The notes below the pieces were generated by a model that worked only from the letters and a program-made list of their open reading frames with translations, was not told where the DNA came from and did not search any database. Positions 15,653 to 23,492 of a DNA stretch of 47,162 nucleotides are shown here, piece by piece. The translations under genes and the position numbers were made by a program. How positions within the stretch are numbered: the stretch's first letter is position 1; each line of letters starts with the position of its first letter. Source of the DNA: CAADGU01 sp964581605 (GTDB lineage Bacteria > Chloroflexota > Anaerolineae > Promineifilales > Promineifilaceae); assembly GCA_964581605.1 (NCBI GenBank), contig CAZOPF010000040.1:1-47162 (forward strand), written 5' to 3'.

Positions 15653-18337
15653 TTAGGGGTTCATAATGATCGGTATGTATAGTTTGAACGGTATGCCGAC
15701 GAAGGTGATGACGGGAGGGCCGATGACGGTTGTTGTGACCTCATGGCTGCGTACCCCATAATGTTCGTTGCTCACTACATAGACGGTGTTGCTGACGGCC
15801 GTGTTCACCACCAACTGCACCTGCCATATTTCACCAGCCGCCATGATGGGGGCGTGCCAGTAGATCATATCTCCATCCTGTGTAAAGGGCATAGTGGCGG
15901 TAATCAATGTGGTGTGGGCGGGCAGCACGTCGGTGAGAACGACATTGGTGGTGGGCAAACCGGGGTGCTCGTGAGTGACGGTAAGGGTGTAGGTAAGCGC
16001 GTCACCGGCGTCTATTTCGCTGGCAGAAGCGGCTTTATGCAAGGCCAGGGCATGTGCCCATGGGGTGATGGTGGTTTGTACCGTGGGGCCGAACACGGCC
16101 GTGACCTCATCACTGCGTGCGCTATAGGTTGCGTTTTCCACCAGATTGGCCGTTGTTGTTAGCGGCGCGGCTACCACCAGTGTCACCGTCCAGGTGGCAT
16201 TGGCGGCCAATTCAGGATTTTCCCATTGCACCATTGTGCCATCAAAGGAGTGGGGCAAGGTGGCAGTGACAAACTCGGTGTTGGCCGGGACGACATCGGT
16301 GAGGACGACGTTGTGCGTGGCGGCCGCTGTGCTGAGATTCTGCACGGCAATGGTATAGGTCAGCCAGTCGCCGGGCATGATCGCGGTAGCCGAGGCAGTC
16401 TTGGTAATGGCCAGGGCAAAGGGGATGATGTTGGTTTGCACGGGCAGGCCAGCGACAAAGGCAACTTCATCGCTGCGGCCGCCATATTGATTGTTTTCAA
16501 TGACGGATGCAGTGGTGGTAAGTTCGGTACCGACGACCAGGGTGACGGTTAACGTTTCACCAGCAGCCAGGGTGGCCGCCTCCCATTGGACAGTCGTTCC
16601 ATCAAAGGTATGTGGTTGGGTAGCGGTGACAAAAGTGGTGTTGGCCGGCACTACATCGGTGAGAACGACATTGTTTGTGACGCTGATGGGATGGATGTTC
16701 TGCAAAGTCAGGGTGTAGGTTATCAGATCGCCGGGAACGGCCGTTGCCGGGCCGCTTTTGCCTATCTCCAGAGCAGATGGTGTATAGGCCGGAATGTTGT
16801 TATAGGCGTTGAGGGCATCTATACGGCCGTAGCCATACACATTGTTAGGCGACTCACCTGAACCAATACCGCCGCAACCTTGAGAGCTAAAAAGGGGCAG
16901 GGCTGTATTATTAATCAGGTTTTCAATGTTTTCCACATGGCCCGCCAACAATGGTTGCGCCGAGATGAGTAACCCAACCAGGCCAGCTACGTGTGGGGCG
17001 GCCATACTGGTACCGGAAGATACGCCATAATTGCCACCCGGTGTTGTGGAGCGAACGCTGACGCCCGGTGCAGTAATGTCTGGCTTGAGTCCATTATCAA
17101 ACGTAGATGGGCCGCGGCTGCTAAACCCGGCAATGGCATCGGCATTGTTGGTAGCGCCCACACTGTAGGATTCATCATAAAAACCGGCAGGCGTCTGCAC
17201 TGTGTTGCAGCCTGACCCTTCATTTCCGGCAGAATGGACAGTGATAATGCCGGCCGCTACTACATTTTGCACCACTGCCAGCAATTCGTCTCCCTGAGTA
17301 CAGCCTTCGCTCGCCGGGCAACCCCAGGAGTTATTGATGACATGGGGGGCTTTGGTGGGGTCACCATCCGTTTGCGGGTCGCCGCCAATAGGGTAGGGGG
17401 CGATGAACCATTCATAACATTCCGCATAAGTGGCCGGCGTGCCATTACCTACATCCATATTGCGACAGCCAATCCATTTTGCGCCAGGTGCCATGCCTAC
17501 GGCGTTGGTGGCTCCGGCTGGCCAGTTTGGATTGCTGGGGGACATATCGTTGCCAACCATGGTGCCCATGGTATGTGTGCCATGCCCGTAATCGTCACAT
17601 GGTTGAGGTGAATTGGCCCCACAAACACCGCCGCCGCTGTGGATGGAATCATGCCAGTTGTAATCATGATCGGCCGTGCTGCCATCCCAGCCGCGATATT
17701 GGTTAATAAGGCCAGGGTGATCCCAGTCGTAACCGGTATCTTGCCCACCAATGACTGCGCCGGCGCCGGTAATGCCCAGGGCCCACACATCAGGGGCATT
17801 AACATGAACGATGTTCGGTTCAATCGTCTCCACTTCTTCCAAAGCACGCTGCATTTGTTCAGGTGTGGTGGGGATGAGTTGCAAGGGCACGGTGGGGTTG
17901 GCAATCAGGCGAGCAACGTCAGGGCGTTCAGCCATTTGCTGCACGATGTTTATATCGCCACGTACCCAGATCATGTTGACGATCCAGAATTTCTGGTAGG
18001 GCACGCCTAAGGCATCCAGGTGGGCCACGATGGCTGGTTGGGTGCGTTTGGCAACGGCCGTCAATGTTTCATACACATATGCCCCTTTTTGTTCTTTGGT
18101 GGGCAAGGCAGCAGCGGCGCTCACATCGCCTTGTTCGGCCAGGTAGACCAGGAATTCAGTCTGGGGCAATGTGCCATCTGGTCCGGCCAGGGCGGGATCG
18201 GCCGTTTGCAGCACCCAGGGGTCTACTTTGGCCTGCCATCCTGGGCCATCGGGGGGAATTTGGGCCTGAGCGGCCGTATATATGACGGCCGATAACAAGG
18301 CCAATAAACCTAGAAGTAAGGATAATTTGCGTAACAT
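15653..18337 (-). CDS. Secreted subtilisin-like serine protease (S8) with DUF11 repeats
   Basis: This 894-residue extracellular protease begins with a signal peptide (residues 1-25, cut near AQA). An inhibitor_I9-like propeptide spans about 60-150. The S8 catalytic domain follows (about 190-510), with Asp200 in GGQDTGYD, His252 in GHGTH, oxyanion Asn336 in NNSWG and Ser444 in SGTSMAAP. Three DUF11-type beta repeats follow at about 521-635, 640-755 and 763-872, each with GDxxTYT, NVVLTDVxPAxT and RSxEV. They share long identical stretches, indicating recent duplication. The protein ends KLYIPIIMNP, a short hydrophobic C-terminal motif typical of secreted Chloroflexota proteins. AAGGAAGG precedes the ATG, and a TATAAT box lies at 18382-18387. 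It probably degrades external protein. Confidence 0.93.
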   Translation of the reverse strand: MLRKLSLLLGLLALLSAVIYTAAQAQIPPDGPGWQAKVDPWVLQTADPALAGPDGTLPQTEFLVYLAEQGDVSAAAALPTKEQKGAYVYETLTAVAKRTQPAIVAHLDALGVPYQKFWIVNMIWVRGDINIVQQMAERPDVARLIANPTVPLQLIPTTPEQMQRALEEVETIEPNIVHVNAPDVWALGITGAGAVIGGQDTGYDWDHPGLINQYRGWDGSTADHDYNWHDSIHSGGGVCGANSPQPCDDYGHGTHTMGTMVGNDMSPSNPNWPAGATNAVGMAPGAKWIGCRNMDVGNGTPATYAECYEWFIAPYPIGGDPQTDGDPTKAPHVINNSWGCPASEGCTQGDELLAVVQNVVAAGIITVHSAGNEGSGCNTVQTPAGFYDESYSVGATNNADAIAGFSSRGPSTFDNGLKPDITAPGVSVRSTTPGGNYGVSSGTSMAAPHVAGLVGLLISAQPLLAGHVENIENLINNTALPLFSSQGCGGIGSGESPNNVYGYGRIDALNAYNNIPAYTPSALEIGKSGPATAVPGDLITYTLTLQNIHPISVTNNVVLTDVVPANTTFVTATQPHTFDGTTVQWEAATLAAGETLTVTLVVGTELTTTASVIENNQYGGRSDEVAFVAGLPVQTNIIPFALAITKTASATAIMPGDWLTYTIAVQNLSTAAATHNVVLTDVVPANTEFVTATLPHSFDGTMVQWENPELAANATWTVTLVVAAPLTTTANLVENATYSARSDEVTAVFGPTVQTTITPWAHALALHKAASASEIDAGDALTYTLTVTHEHPGLPTTNVVLTDVLPAHTTLITATMPFTQDGDMIYWHAPIMAAGEIWQVQLVVNTAVSNTVYVVSNEHYGVRSHEVTTTVIGPPVITFVGIPFKLYIPIIMNP

Positions 18338-18381
18338 CTGACCTTCCTTTTTTGGGGTAATAGCTTATCTGTGCAAAATCT

Positions 18382-18387
18382 ATTATA
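18382..18387 (-). promoter_or_regulatory. Candidate -10 box of the subtilase gene
   Basis: A perfect TATAAT reads on the minus strand 45 bases upstream of the subtilase ATG. No good -35 box is found at 17-base spacing; a TTGAAA lies 26 bases upstream, too far for a standard promoter. The call is tentative. Confidence 0.35.
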
Positions 18388-18551
18388 CCTGATGTGTGAC
18401 CAGGGCGTTAAATTTTCAAGGGGTCTGATGGGGGATATGGTGAATGAAAATGAGTATGATACACTTTGTCCAGAACAAATTGAGGTGATTGCGCCGTTGA
18501 AGTAAGCAACCAATTGCCCATTTACCCAATTACTCAATTACTTCTACTCCT

Positions 18552-19829
18552 ATGAACCACACCTCTCTCTCTCAACTGATGACCCAGGCTCACGAAGCCC
18601 GCCGTGCTTATGACACAGCCGGGGCGATTCAACTGTATACGGCCGTACTCGAAGAAACCGACCCCAAAACTGACAACCCGGCCATGGTAGAGATGCGTTT
18701 GCTGGCATTGCGCCAACGGGGGTTGCTGCAACGGCGGCTGGGCAAACAGGAAGCGGCCATGAGCAGCTACCAGCAGCTTCGCCAGGAAGCGCGCACCAGT
18801 CAGCAAAAAGTGTTGGGCGCAGAACTGGTGGGGCAGCAGTTCAGCAGCATGGGGCAGCATGACAAGGCGATGGAACTGCACCGCGAAGCGCTGCAACTGG
18901 CGGAAACGCTAAATTACACCTACGGCCGTGCCCTTACCCTGCAAGGTCTGGCCGCCACGCATTTTTATCTGGGCCGGTATGAAGAAGCGTTGTCTCACAT
19001 CGAAAAATCGCTCTCTCTTTTCCGGCAGTTAGATGATGCCGAAGAAAAGATGCGCACCTGGAACTGGATGGGCATGATTCGCCAGCGGCAGGGGCAGCTT
19101 GACAAAAGTATCACGGCTTTCAAGGCTGCTTTGGAGGATGGGCGGCAGGTGGGGGAGATGGAAACGGCCGTCATCCTCACCAACCTCGGCGAAAGTTACC
19201 AGCTCCTCTATGACATGCAGCAGGCCCTTATTTACCACCGGGAAGCGCTCACCCTGGCCGAAAAGATTGACCTGCCCTCCATGGAAGTGGACATGAAGCG
19301 CAATATGGGTGTTGAGCAATCTTATTTGGGGCAAATTGATGAAGGCATTGAAAACCTGCGCCAATCCTTGCGTCTGAGCGAAGTGGTTGGTCAGCCGTTT
19401 CTTACCTACCAGGTCATTTACTCACTGGCGCTGGCTGAACATGCGCGGGGTAATCACGCCAAAGCCGCTGAATATGGGCAGCGCCTATACGATCTGGCCG
19501 AACAAAACAATGCCCGCGACTTCCGCGCCCAGGCCATGCACATCTTAGGGTTGTCTGCCCAGGCAGATGGCGACCCGGTCCGTGCCGAACAGCACTGGCA
19601 GCAAGCCCTCTTTCTGGCACATGAGACCGGCCAGCAAACACTTCTCTGGCAACTCCACGCCGCCCTGGCCGAAATCGCCCCCAATCCCGCCCTGGCCAAC
19701 ACTCATTACCGCATTGCGGCCGAAGTGCTGGAACAAATCATCTACCCCATTGAAGATGAAAGCCTGCGCCAGACCTTCCTGTCCGCCCCGCCCGTCAAAG
19801 CGGTGTTTGAACATCTAAACCAGAGCTGA
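18552..19829 (+). CDS. TPR repeat protein
   Basis: A 425-residue all-helical protein made of tandem tetratricopeptide repeats, a protein-protein interaction scaffold. Typical TPR cores include AMELHREALQLAE, ALTLQGLAATHFYLGRYEEALSHIEKSL, GMIRQRQGQLDKSITAFKAAL, LTNLGESYQLLYDMQQALIYHREALTLAE and LGLSAQADGDPVRAEQHWQQAL, about 8-9 repeats in all. The end, DESLRQTFLSAPPVKAVFEHL, resembles the C-terminus of TPR regions attached to adenylate-cyclase or AfsR-like regulators, but no effector domain is present here. No signal peptide or membrane segment is visible. It is followed by a terminator hairpin and the Mrp-type gene, so co-transcription is uncertain. Confidence 0.85.
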   Translation: MNHTSLSQLMTQAHEARRAYDTAGAIQLYTAVLEETDPKTDNPAMVEMRLLALRQRGLLQRRLGKQEAAMSSYQQLRQEARTSQQKVLGAELVGQQFSSMGQHDKAMELHREALQLAETLNYTYGRALTLQGLAATHFYLGRYEEALSHIEKSLSLFRQLDDAEEKMRTWNWMGMIRQRQGQLDKSITAFKAALEDGRQVGEMETAVILTNLGESYQLLYDMQQALIYHREALTLAEKIDLPSMEVDMKRNMGVEQSYLGQIDEGIENLRQSLRLSEVVGQPFLTYQVIYSLALAEHARGNHAKAAEYGQRLYDLAEQNNARDFRAQAMHILGLSAQADGDPVRAEQHWQQALFLAHETGQQTLLWQLHAALAEIAPNPALANTHYRIAAEVLEQIIYPIEDESLRQTFLSAPPVKAVFEHLNQS

Positions 19830-19854
19830 CAGGTTTCAGAAACCTGTCAGCTCT
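19822..19854 (+). terminator. Intrinsic terminator after the TPR gene
   Basis: Arms agagctgacaggttt (19822-19836) and aaacctgtcagctct (19840-19854) form a perfect 15-bp stem with a 3-base loop, followed by a short T run. The stem overlaps the last codons and stop of the TPR gene. It belongs to the same hairpin family as 15615-15647. Confidence 0.75.
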
Positions 19855-19863
19855 TTTACCTCC

Positions 19864-20688
19864 ATGAATCACAAAATCTATCTGCCAGGTGTAAAGAAGA
19901 TCATTGTGGTTGCCAGCGGCAAGGGGGGCGTGGGCAAAACGACGGTGACGGTCAATCTGGCGCTGGCCATGCAGCGCACGGGGGCCAAAGTGGGCATCTT
20001 CGACGCCGATATTTATGGCCCGAACGTGCCCCTGATGTTAGGCGTCCATCGCCGCAAAGCCAGCCAGGGATATATGGCTATGGCCCGCCGCAAAGAGGCG
20101 CTACCCTATATCCAACCATTGTCCCGCTTTAGGCTGAAGGTGATGTCTATTGGCCTGCTGGTAGGCGAAGATGAGGTGATAGACCCCGCCCGCAGCCCGG
20201 ACGCGGTGGGGCAGTTGGTGGTGCAAACGTTGAAGGATGTGGTCTGGGGGGAACTGGATTACCTGTTCATTGATTTGCCCCCGTCGGCCGGGCAGCCGCA
20301 AGCGTCATTGGTGGCGCATGTGCCCATTGATGGTGTGATAATCGTCACCACACCGCAGGATTTGAGCCTGCTGGACGCCGGCCGTTCGCTGCGTTTGTTT
20401 CAGCAGGGTGACATCCCGATTTTGGGGATTGTGGAGAATATGAGTTATTTCGTCTGCCCGGATTGTGGCCAGCGGCACGAGATTTTTCAACGCTCCGACA
20501 AATGGCGGCCGCCAAATCTGGAAGAAACCCCAATTTTGGGCCGCATCCCGTTGACGCCGGTCATCTCGAAGGGGATTAACAAGGCCGACCCACTGATGCA
20601 CGATCACCCCGATGATCCGGTGGCGGCGCCTGTGGCGATGGCGTTTTGGGAGGTTACGGCCGTGATAAAAGGGAGACTGGCAGATTAG
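19864..20688 (+). CDS. Mrp/NBP35-type ATP-binding iron-sulfur carrier
   Basis: This 274-residue P-loop ATPase of the Mrp/ApbC family is expected to carry and transfer Fe-S clusters to apoproteins in the cytoplasm. The deviant Walker A GKGGVGKTT lies at residues 19-27, followed by FDADIYGPNVP and the LFIDLPPSAG segment. The CPDC motif (C198, C201) in NMSYFVCPDC is the cluster-bridging pair. The N-terminal DUF59 domain found in longer Mrp proteins is absent, so this is the short form. No Fe-S assembly genes adjoin it. It converges on spoVR with only 13 bases between the stops. Confidence 0.87.
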   Translation: MNHKIYLPGVKKIIVVASGKGGVGKTTVTVNLALAMQRTGAKVGIFDADIYGPNVPLMLGVHRRKASQGYMAMARRKEALPYIQPLSRFRLKVMSIGLLVGEDEVIDPARSPDAVGQLVVQTLKDVVWGELDYLFIDLPPSAGQPQASLVAHVPIDGVIIVTTPQDLSLLDAGRSLRLFQQGDIPILGIVENMSYFVCPDCGQRHEIFQRSDKWRPPNLEETPILGRIPLTPVISKGINKADPLMHDHPDDPVAAPVAMAFWEVTAVIKGRLAD

Positions 20689-20701
20689 TGGTGGTTGTCT
20701 T

Positions 20702-22225
20702 CTACGAACGCATTAACTGACCAAGACGTTCGAGCAGGGCACGGCCGTCGCCCACCTCGGCCGCTTCAATCCGCCCCCCTTCCGGCCCATAACTAAAAAC
20801 AACCGGGCCCTTGTCCTCTATCACCGTTTCCAGGTGAACCGGCCGGTTCCAGATTGTGTACAAATTAGCCAGCGTCGCCTCCAAATACGGCCGATCCAGG
20901 TCAATGCCCTCATAATGGTGGCGCAAATACAACTCGCCCCGGTTCTCATAATTGGCATCCACCACATCCACAATCGGCTGCCCAAAATTCGTGAGCTGGA
21001 ACAGCAACTTCTGTTTCACCGCCTGAAAATCGCGGCTGGAAATCTCATACTCATTGATTTGCTCGTTATACTCAAACACAAACAACTTATGCTTGCGGGC
21101 AAATTCCTCAGTGAGAAAAGCATCAATAAACCCCACATCATTGTAAATACGCCGCACCTCAAAAACTTTCTCCAGCCCTTTACCCAATTTCCTGTCCCAT
21201 TGGCTGCGTGCCACCCGGTCGGTGCAGTTGTCATACTCCGGGCCAAACGCGCCCCGATTCCAGCGATCTTCAATATCCAGAAACAGTTCATACCCCAGCC
21301 GATAGGGATTCAAACGGCCAGAATGTGCTGCCACTGTGCCCGAATGATGTTCGGCATAATCAATCAGTTCGCTCGATTGCAGCATATGGTTGGTCATAAT
21401 GCGCGTGTGCCAGAAAACGGCCCACCCCTCATTCATAATTTTCGTCTGGCGCTGTGGCGCAAAGTAATATGCTTCTTCACGCACAATGCCCAACACGTCC
21501 CGCTGCCAGTTTGCCAATGGCGCATTTTCCAGCAAAAAGAGCAGCACGTCCCGCTCCGGTTCAGCCGGAAATCGTTTCATCTGCTCCCGTTCGGCCGTGA
21601 GCCGCCGCTGCTGTTCGGCCAAAAATTCCGGTGGATTGATGTAGCTATCCATATAATCTTTAGCCTTCATCTTTTTGACGGTTTGGGGCGAATCATCTTC
21701 TTCAATGACTGTGTGACGCTGCACGCCAGGGGCATGAATGTCAATCAGGTTATCCAACGACAGGCAGGCGTCCATAAAGTTTTCTACTGTTTCCTGACCG
21801 TACCGGTCCATATAGTTACGCACGCGGGCGGCATGGTTGGCTACTTCGTCCAACATCTTTCGGTTGGTATGAGCAAACCACAGGTTATTGGTGAAAAAGT
21901 CGGCGTGACCACACACATGGGCCATCACCAGCTTCTGGTCAACCATCAGGTTGCTTTGCAGCAGGTAGGCATAAATTGGCTCGGTGTTGATCACCATTTC
22001 GTAGATGCGGTGCAGGCCGTAGGCATAACTTTTGGAGAGTCGTTCATACTCCATGCCAAAGCGCCAGTGCGGGTAGCGAATGGGGAAGCCATCATAAGCG
22101 GCCAACAAGTTGACGGTTTTATAATCCACCATCTCGTAACGGACTTCAGGAAAGGTCAGCCCATAGCTCCGTGCAATCTCTTCAATCTCTTGTTGCAGTC
22201 TGGCTAGTTCGCCGGTGATTAACAT
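20702..22225 (-). CDS. spoVR: SpoVR family protein
   Basis: A 507-residue protein of the full length of the SpoVR/YcgB family. Recognisable features are the YPHWRFGMEYERL segment, the HVCGHADFF motif with conserved His residues, and NEGWAVFWHTRIM. The family is needed for spore cortex formation in Bacillus but is also widespread in non-spore-formers. Its biochemical function is unsettled. It is the third gene of the conserved set prkA-yeaH-spoVR, here in that order on the minus strand, which suggests a shared stress or stationary-phase role. A GAGATTAGG-type word repeat fills the spacer to the DUF444 gene. Confidence 0.93.
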   Translation of the reverse strand: MLITGELARLQQEIEEIARSYGLTFPEVRYEMVDYKTVNLLAAYDGFPIRYPHWRFGMEYERLSKSYAYGLHRIYEMVINTEPIYAYLLQSNLMVDQKLVMAHVCGHADFFTNNLWFAHTNRKMLDEVANHAARVRNYMDRYGQETVENFMDACLSLDNLIDIHAPGVQRHTVIEEDDSPQTVKKMKAKDYMDSYINPPEFLAEQQRRLTAEREQMKRFPAEPERDVLLFLLENAPLANWQRDVLGIVREEAYYFAPQRQTKIMNEGWAVFWHTRIMTNHMLQSSELIDYAEHHSGTVAAHSGRLNPYRLGYELFLDIEDRWNRGAFGPEYDNCTDRVARSQWDRKLGKGLEKVFEVRRIYNDVGFIDAFLTEEFARKHKLFVFEYNEQINEYEISSRDFQAVKQKLLFQLTNFGQPIVDVVDANYENRGELYLRHHYEGIDLDRPYLEATLANLYTIWNRPVHLETVIEDKGPVVFSYGPEGGRIEAAEVGDGRALLERLGQLMRS

Positions 22226-22240
22226 GTTTGTGCAAACCTC

Positions 22241-22303
22241 AATGAAAGAGATTAGGAGAGTAAGAGATTAGGAGGTTTAATCTAATCTCCCAGTCTCGCA
22301 GTC
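22241..22303. repeat. GAGATTAGG word-repeat hairpin between spoVR and the DUF444 gene
   Basis: Iterated GAGATTAGG words face AATCTCC/AGTCTC words and can fold back (gagattag against ctaatctc around gaggtttaat). The same word type occurs at 13805-13862, 26918-26936, 30337-30390 and, as a perfect stem, 43734-43780. Confidence 0.5.
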
Positions 22304-23410
22304 TCACAATCCTTTCCCCAAAAACTCTTTAATGGCATCAAAAATGGCGTCGCGGTCGCTGATTTTGACGCCGACCAGTTTTTCGTCCTCAATTTGGGCG
22401 ATGGTTTCCATGAACATACGGCCGTAGCCCCCCGGCACCTGTCCATAGCCAAACAAATTCATCACCGGCAGCAGCCGCTCCGCCAGCAGTTCCGCACACA
22501 ACTTGTCATCCTGGCCGCCAAAATTCTCACCATCCGAAAAATGGAAGGCATACATATTCCACTCTGCCGGGTCATACTCCTCAGCAATCAGGCGGCCGCA
22601 CAGCTGGTAAGCAGAAGAAATTTTCGTGCCACCACTTTCCCGCAAATGGTAAAAGGTGTGTTGATCTACTTCTTTAGCGGCCGCGTCATGCACAATATAG
22701 CGCACTGTCAGGCTCTTGTAATTGTGGCGCAGCCAGGTATCAATCCAAAACGCCGTCAGCCGCACCAACTCCTTCTTTTGCCGGGTCATGCTGCCAGACA
22801 CATCCATCATGTAAAAGATGACGGCACTATTCTGCGGCTGCGGGTACACATTCCACGAGCGGTAGCGCACATCGTCCCGAATGGGAATGACCACCGGCCG
22901 GTCTGGATTGTACAAACCGGCCGACATTTGCCGCTTGAGGGCGGCGCGGTAGGTGCGCCGGAAGGAGCGCAGGCTTTCCGGCCCCACCCGACGAATGCCG
23001 GTGTAGCGCACCTTGCCCCCTTCCACATTTTTCTTGCCTTTGGGTTCAATGCGTGGCAGCGCCAGTTCCTCGCCTAAAATCTCGGCCAGTTCTTCCAGGC
23101 TCATCTCCACTTCCAGGATATGTGCGCCTGGTTGGTCGCCTGCTCCCTGGCCGCCGTCCTGGTCGCCCGGCCCCAACGGCGTGCCCACATCCCCATCCCC
23201 CTGCCCCACGCCGCCCATTTGCTTGCCGCCAAAACGAATACGCGGCAGGTCAATTTGCGGCACAGGTATGCTCACCAGGTCTTTCCCCTGGCGGCCGATC
23301 AATTCGCCATTGGAGACATATTTGCGTAAATTCTGGCGCACATGCCCCTGCACAATCTGGCGAAACCGTTTGGCATCCTGGTCAATGCGGTGTGCGGTGG
23401 CGTAGTTCAT
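22304..23410 (-). CDS. yeaH: YeaH/YhbH family protein (DUF444, vWA-like)
   Basis: This 368-residue member of the DUF444 family (YeaH in Enterobacteria, YhbH in Bacillus) carries a von Willebrand A-like domain, with the MIDAS metal-site motif DVSGSM in YMMDVSGSM. The N-terminus has the conserved DAKRFRQIVQGHVR segment, followed by a Gly/Asp/Gln-rich linker. The frame is open to 23479, but ATG 23410 follows GAGGG and gives the family N-terminus; the extra codons lie in a hairpin repeat. It is the usual partner of PrkA and SpoVR. Its mechanism is unknown. Confidence 0.93.
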   Translation of the reverse strand: MNYATAHRIDQDAKRFRQIVQGHVRQNLRKYVSNGELIGRQGKDLVSIPVPQIDLPRIRFGGKQMGGVGQGDGDVGTPLGPGDQDGGQGAGDQPGAHILEVEMSLEELAEILGEELALPRIEPKGKKNVEGGKVRYTGIRRVGPESLRSFRRTYRAALKRQMSAGLYNPDRPVVIPIRDDVRYRSWNVYPQPQNSAVIFYMMDVSGSMTRQKKELVRLTAFWIDTWLRHNYKSLTVRYIVHDAAAKEVDQHTFYHLRESGGTKISSAYQLCGRLIAEEYDPAEWNMYAFHFSDGENFGGQDDKLCAELLAERLLPVMNLFGYGQVPGGYGRMFMETIAQIEDEKLVGVKISDRDAIFDAIKEFLGKGL

Positions 23411-23448
23411 GCTTACCCTCTTGTATAAAAAGTGAGCAGTAAGCGGTA

Positions 23449-23490
23449 AGCAGTAAGCAGTGGAGTGGTAACTGCTCACTGCTTACTGCT
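23449..23490. terminator. Perfect 14-bp hairpin between prkA and the DUF444 gene
   Basis: Arms agcagtaagcagtg (23449-23462) and cactgcttactgct (23477-23490) pair perfectly around 14 bases. It is built from iterated GTAAGCA words. It starts right after the prkA stop and could attenuate readthrough, or stabilise the upstream message. Confidence 0.5.
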
Positions 23491-23492
23491 GA

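Noticed and set aside
18310..18537. A 75-codon minus-strand frame upstream of the subtilase
   Set aside because: It overlaps the signal-peptide start and the TATAAT box of the subtilase and has no coding character.
20834..22207. A 457-codon plus-strand frame opposite spoVR
   Set aside because: It is antisense to a well-supported gene, shows no family motif and has unlikely composition. It is a shadow frame. The same applies to the 280-codon frame opposite pckA (2912-3754) and the 283-codon frame opposite the molybdenum subunit (39018-39869).
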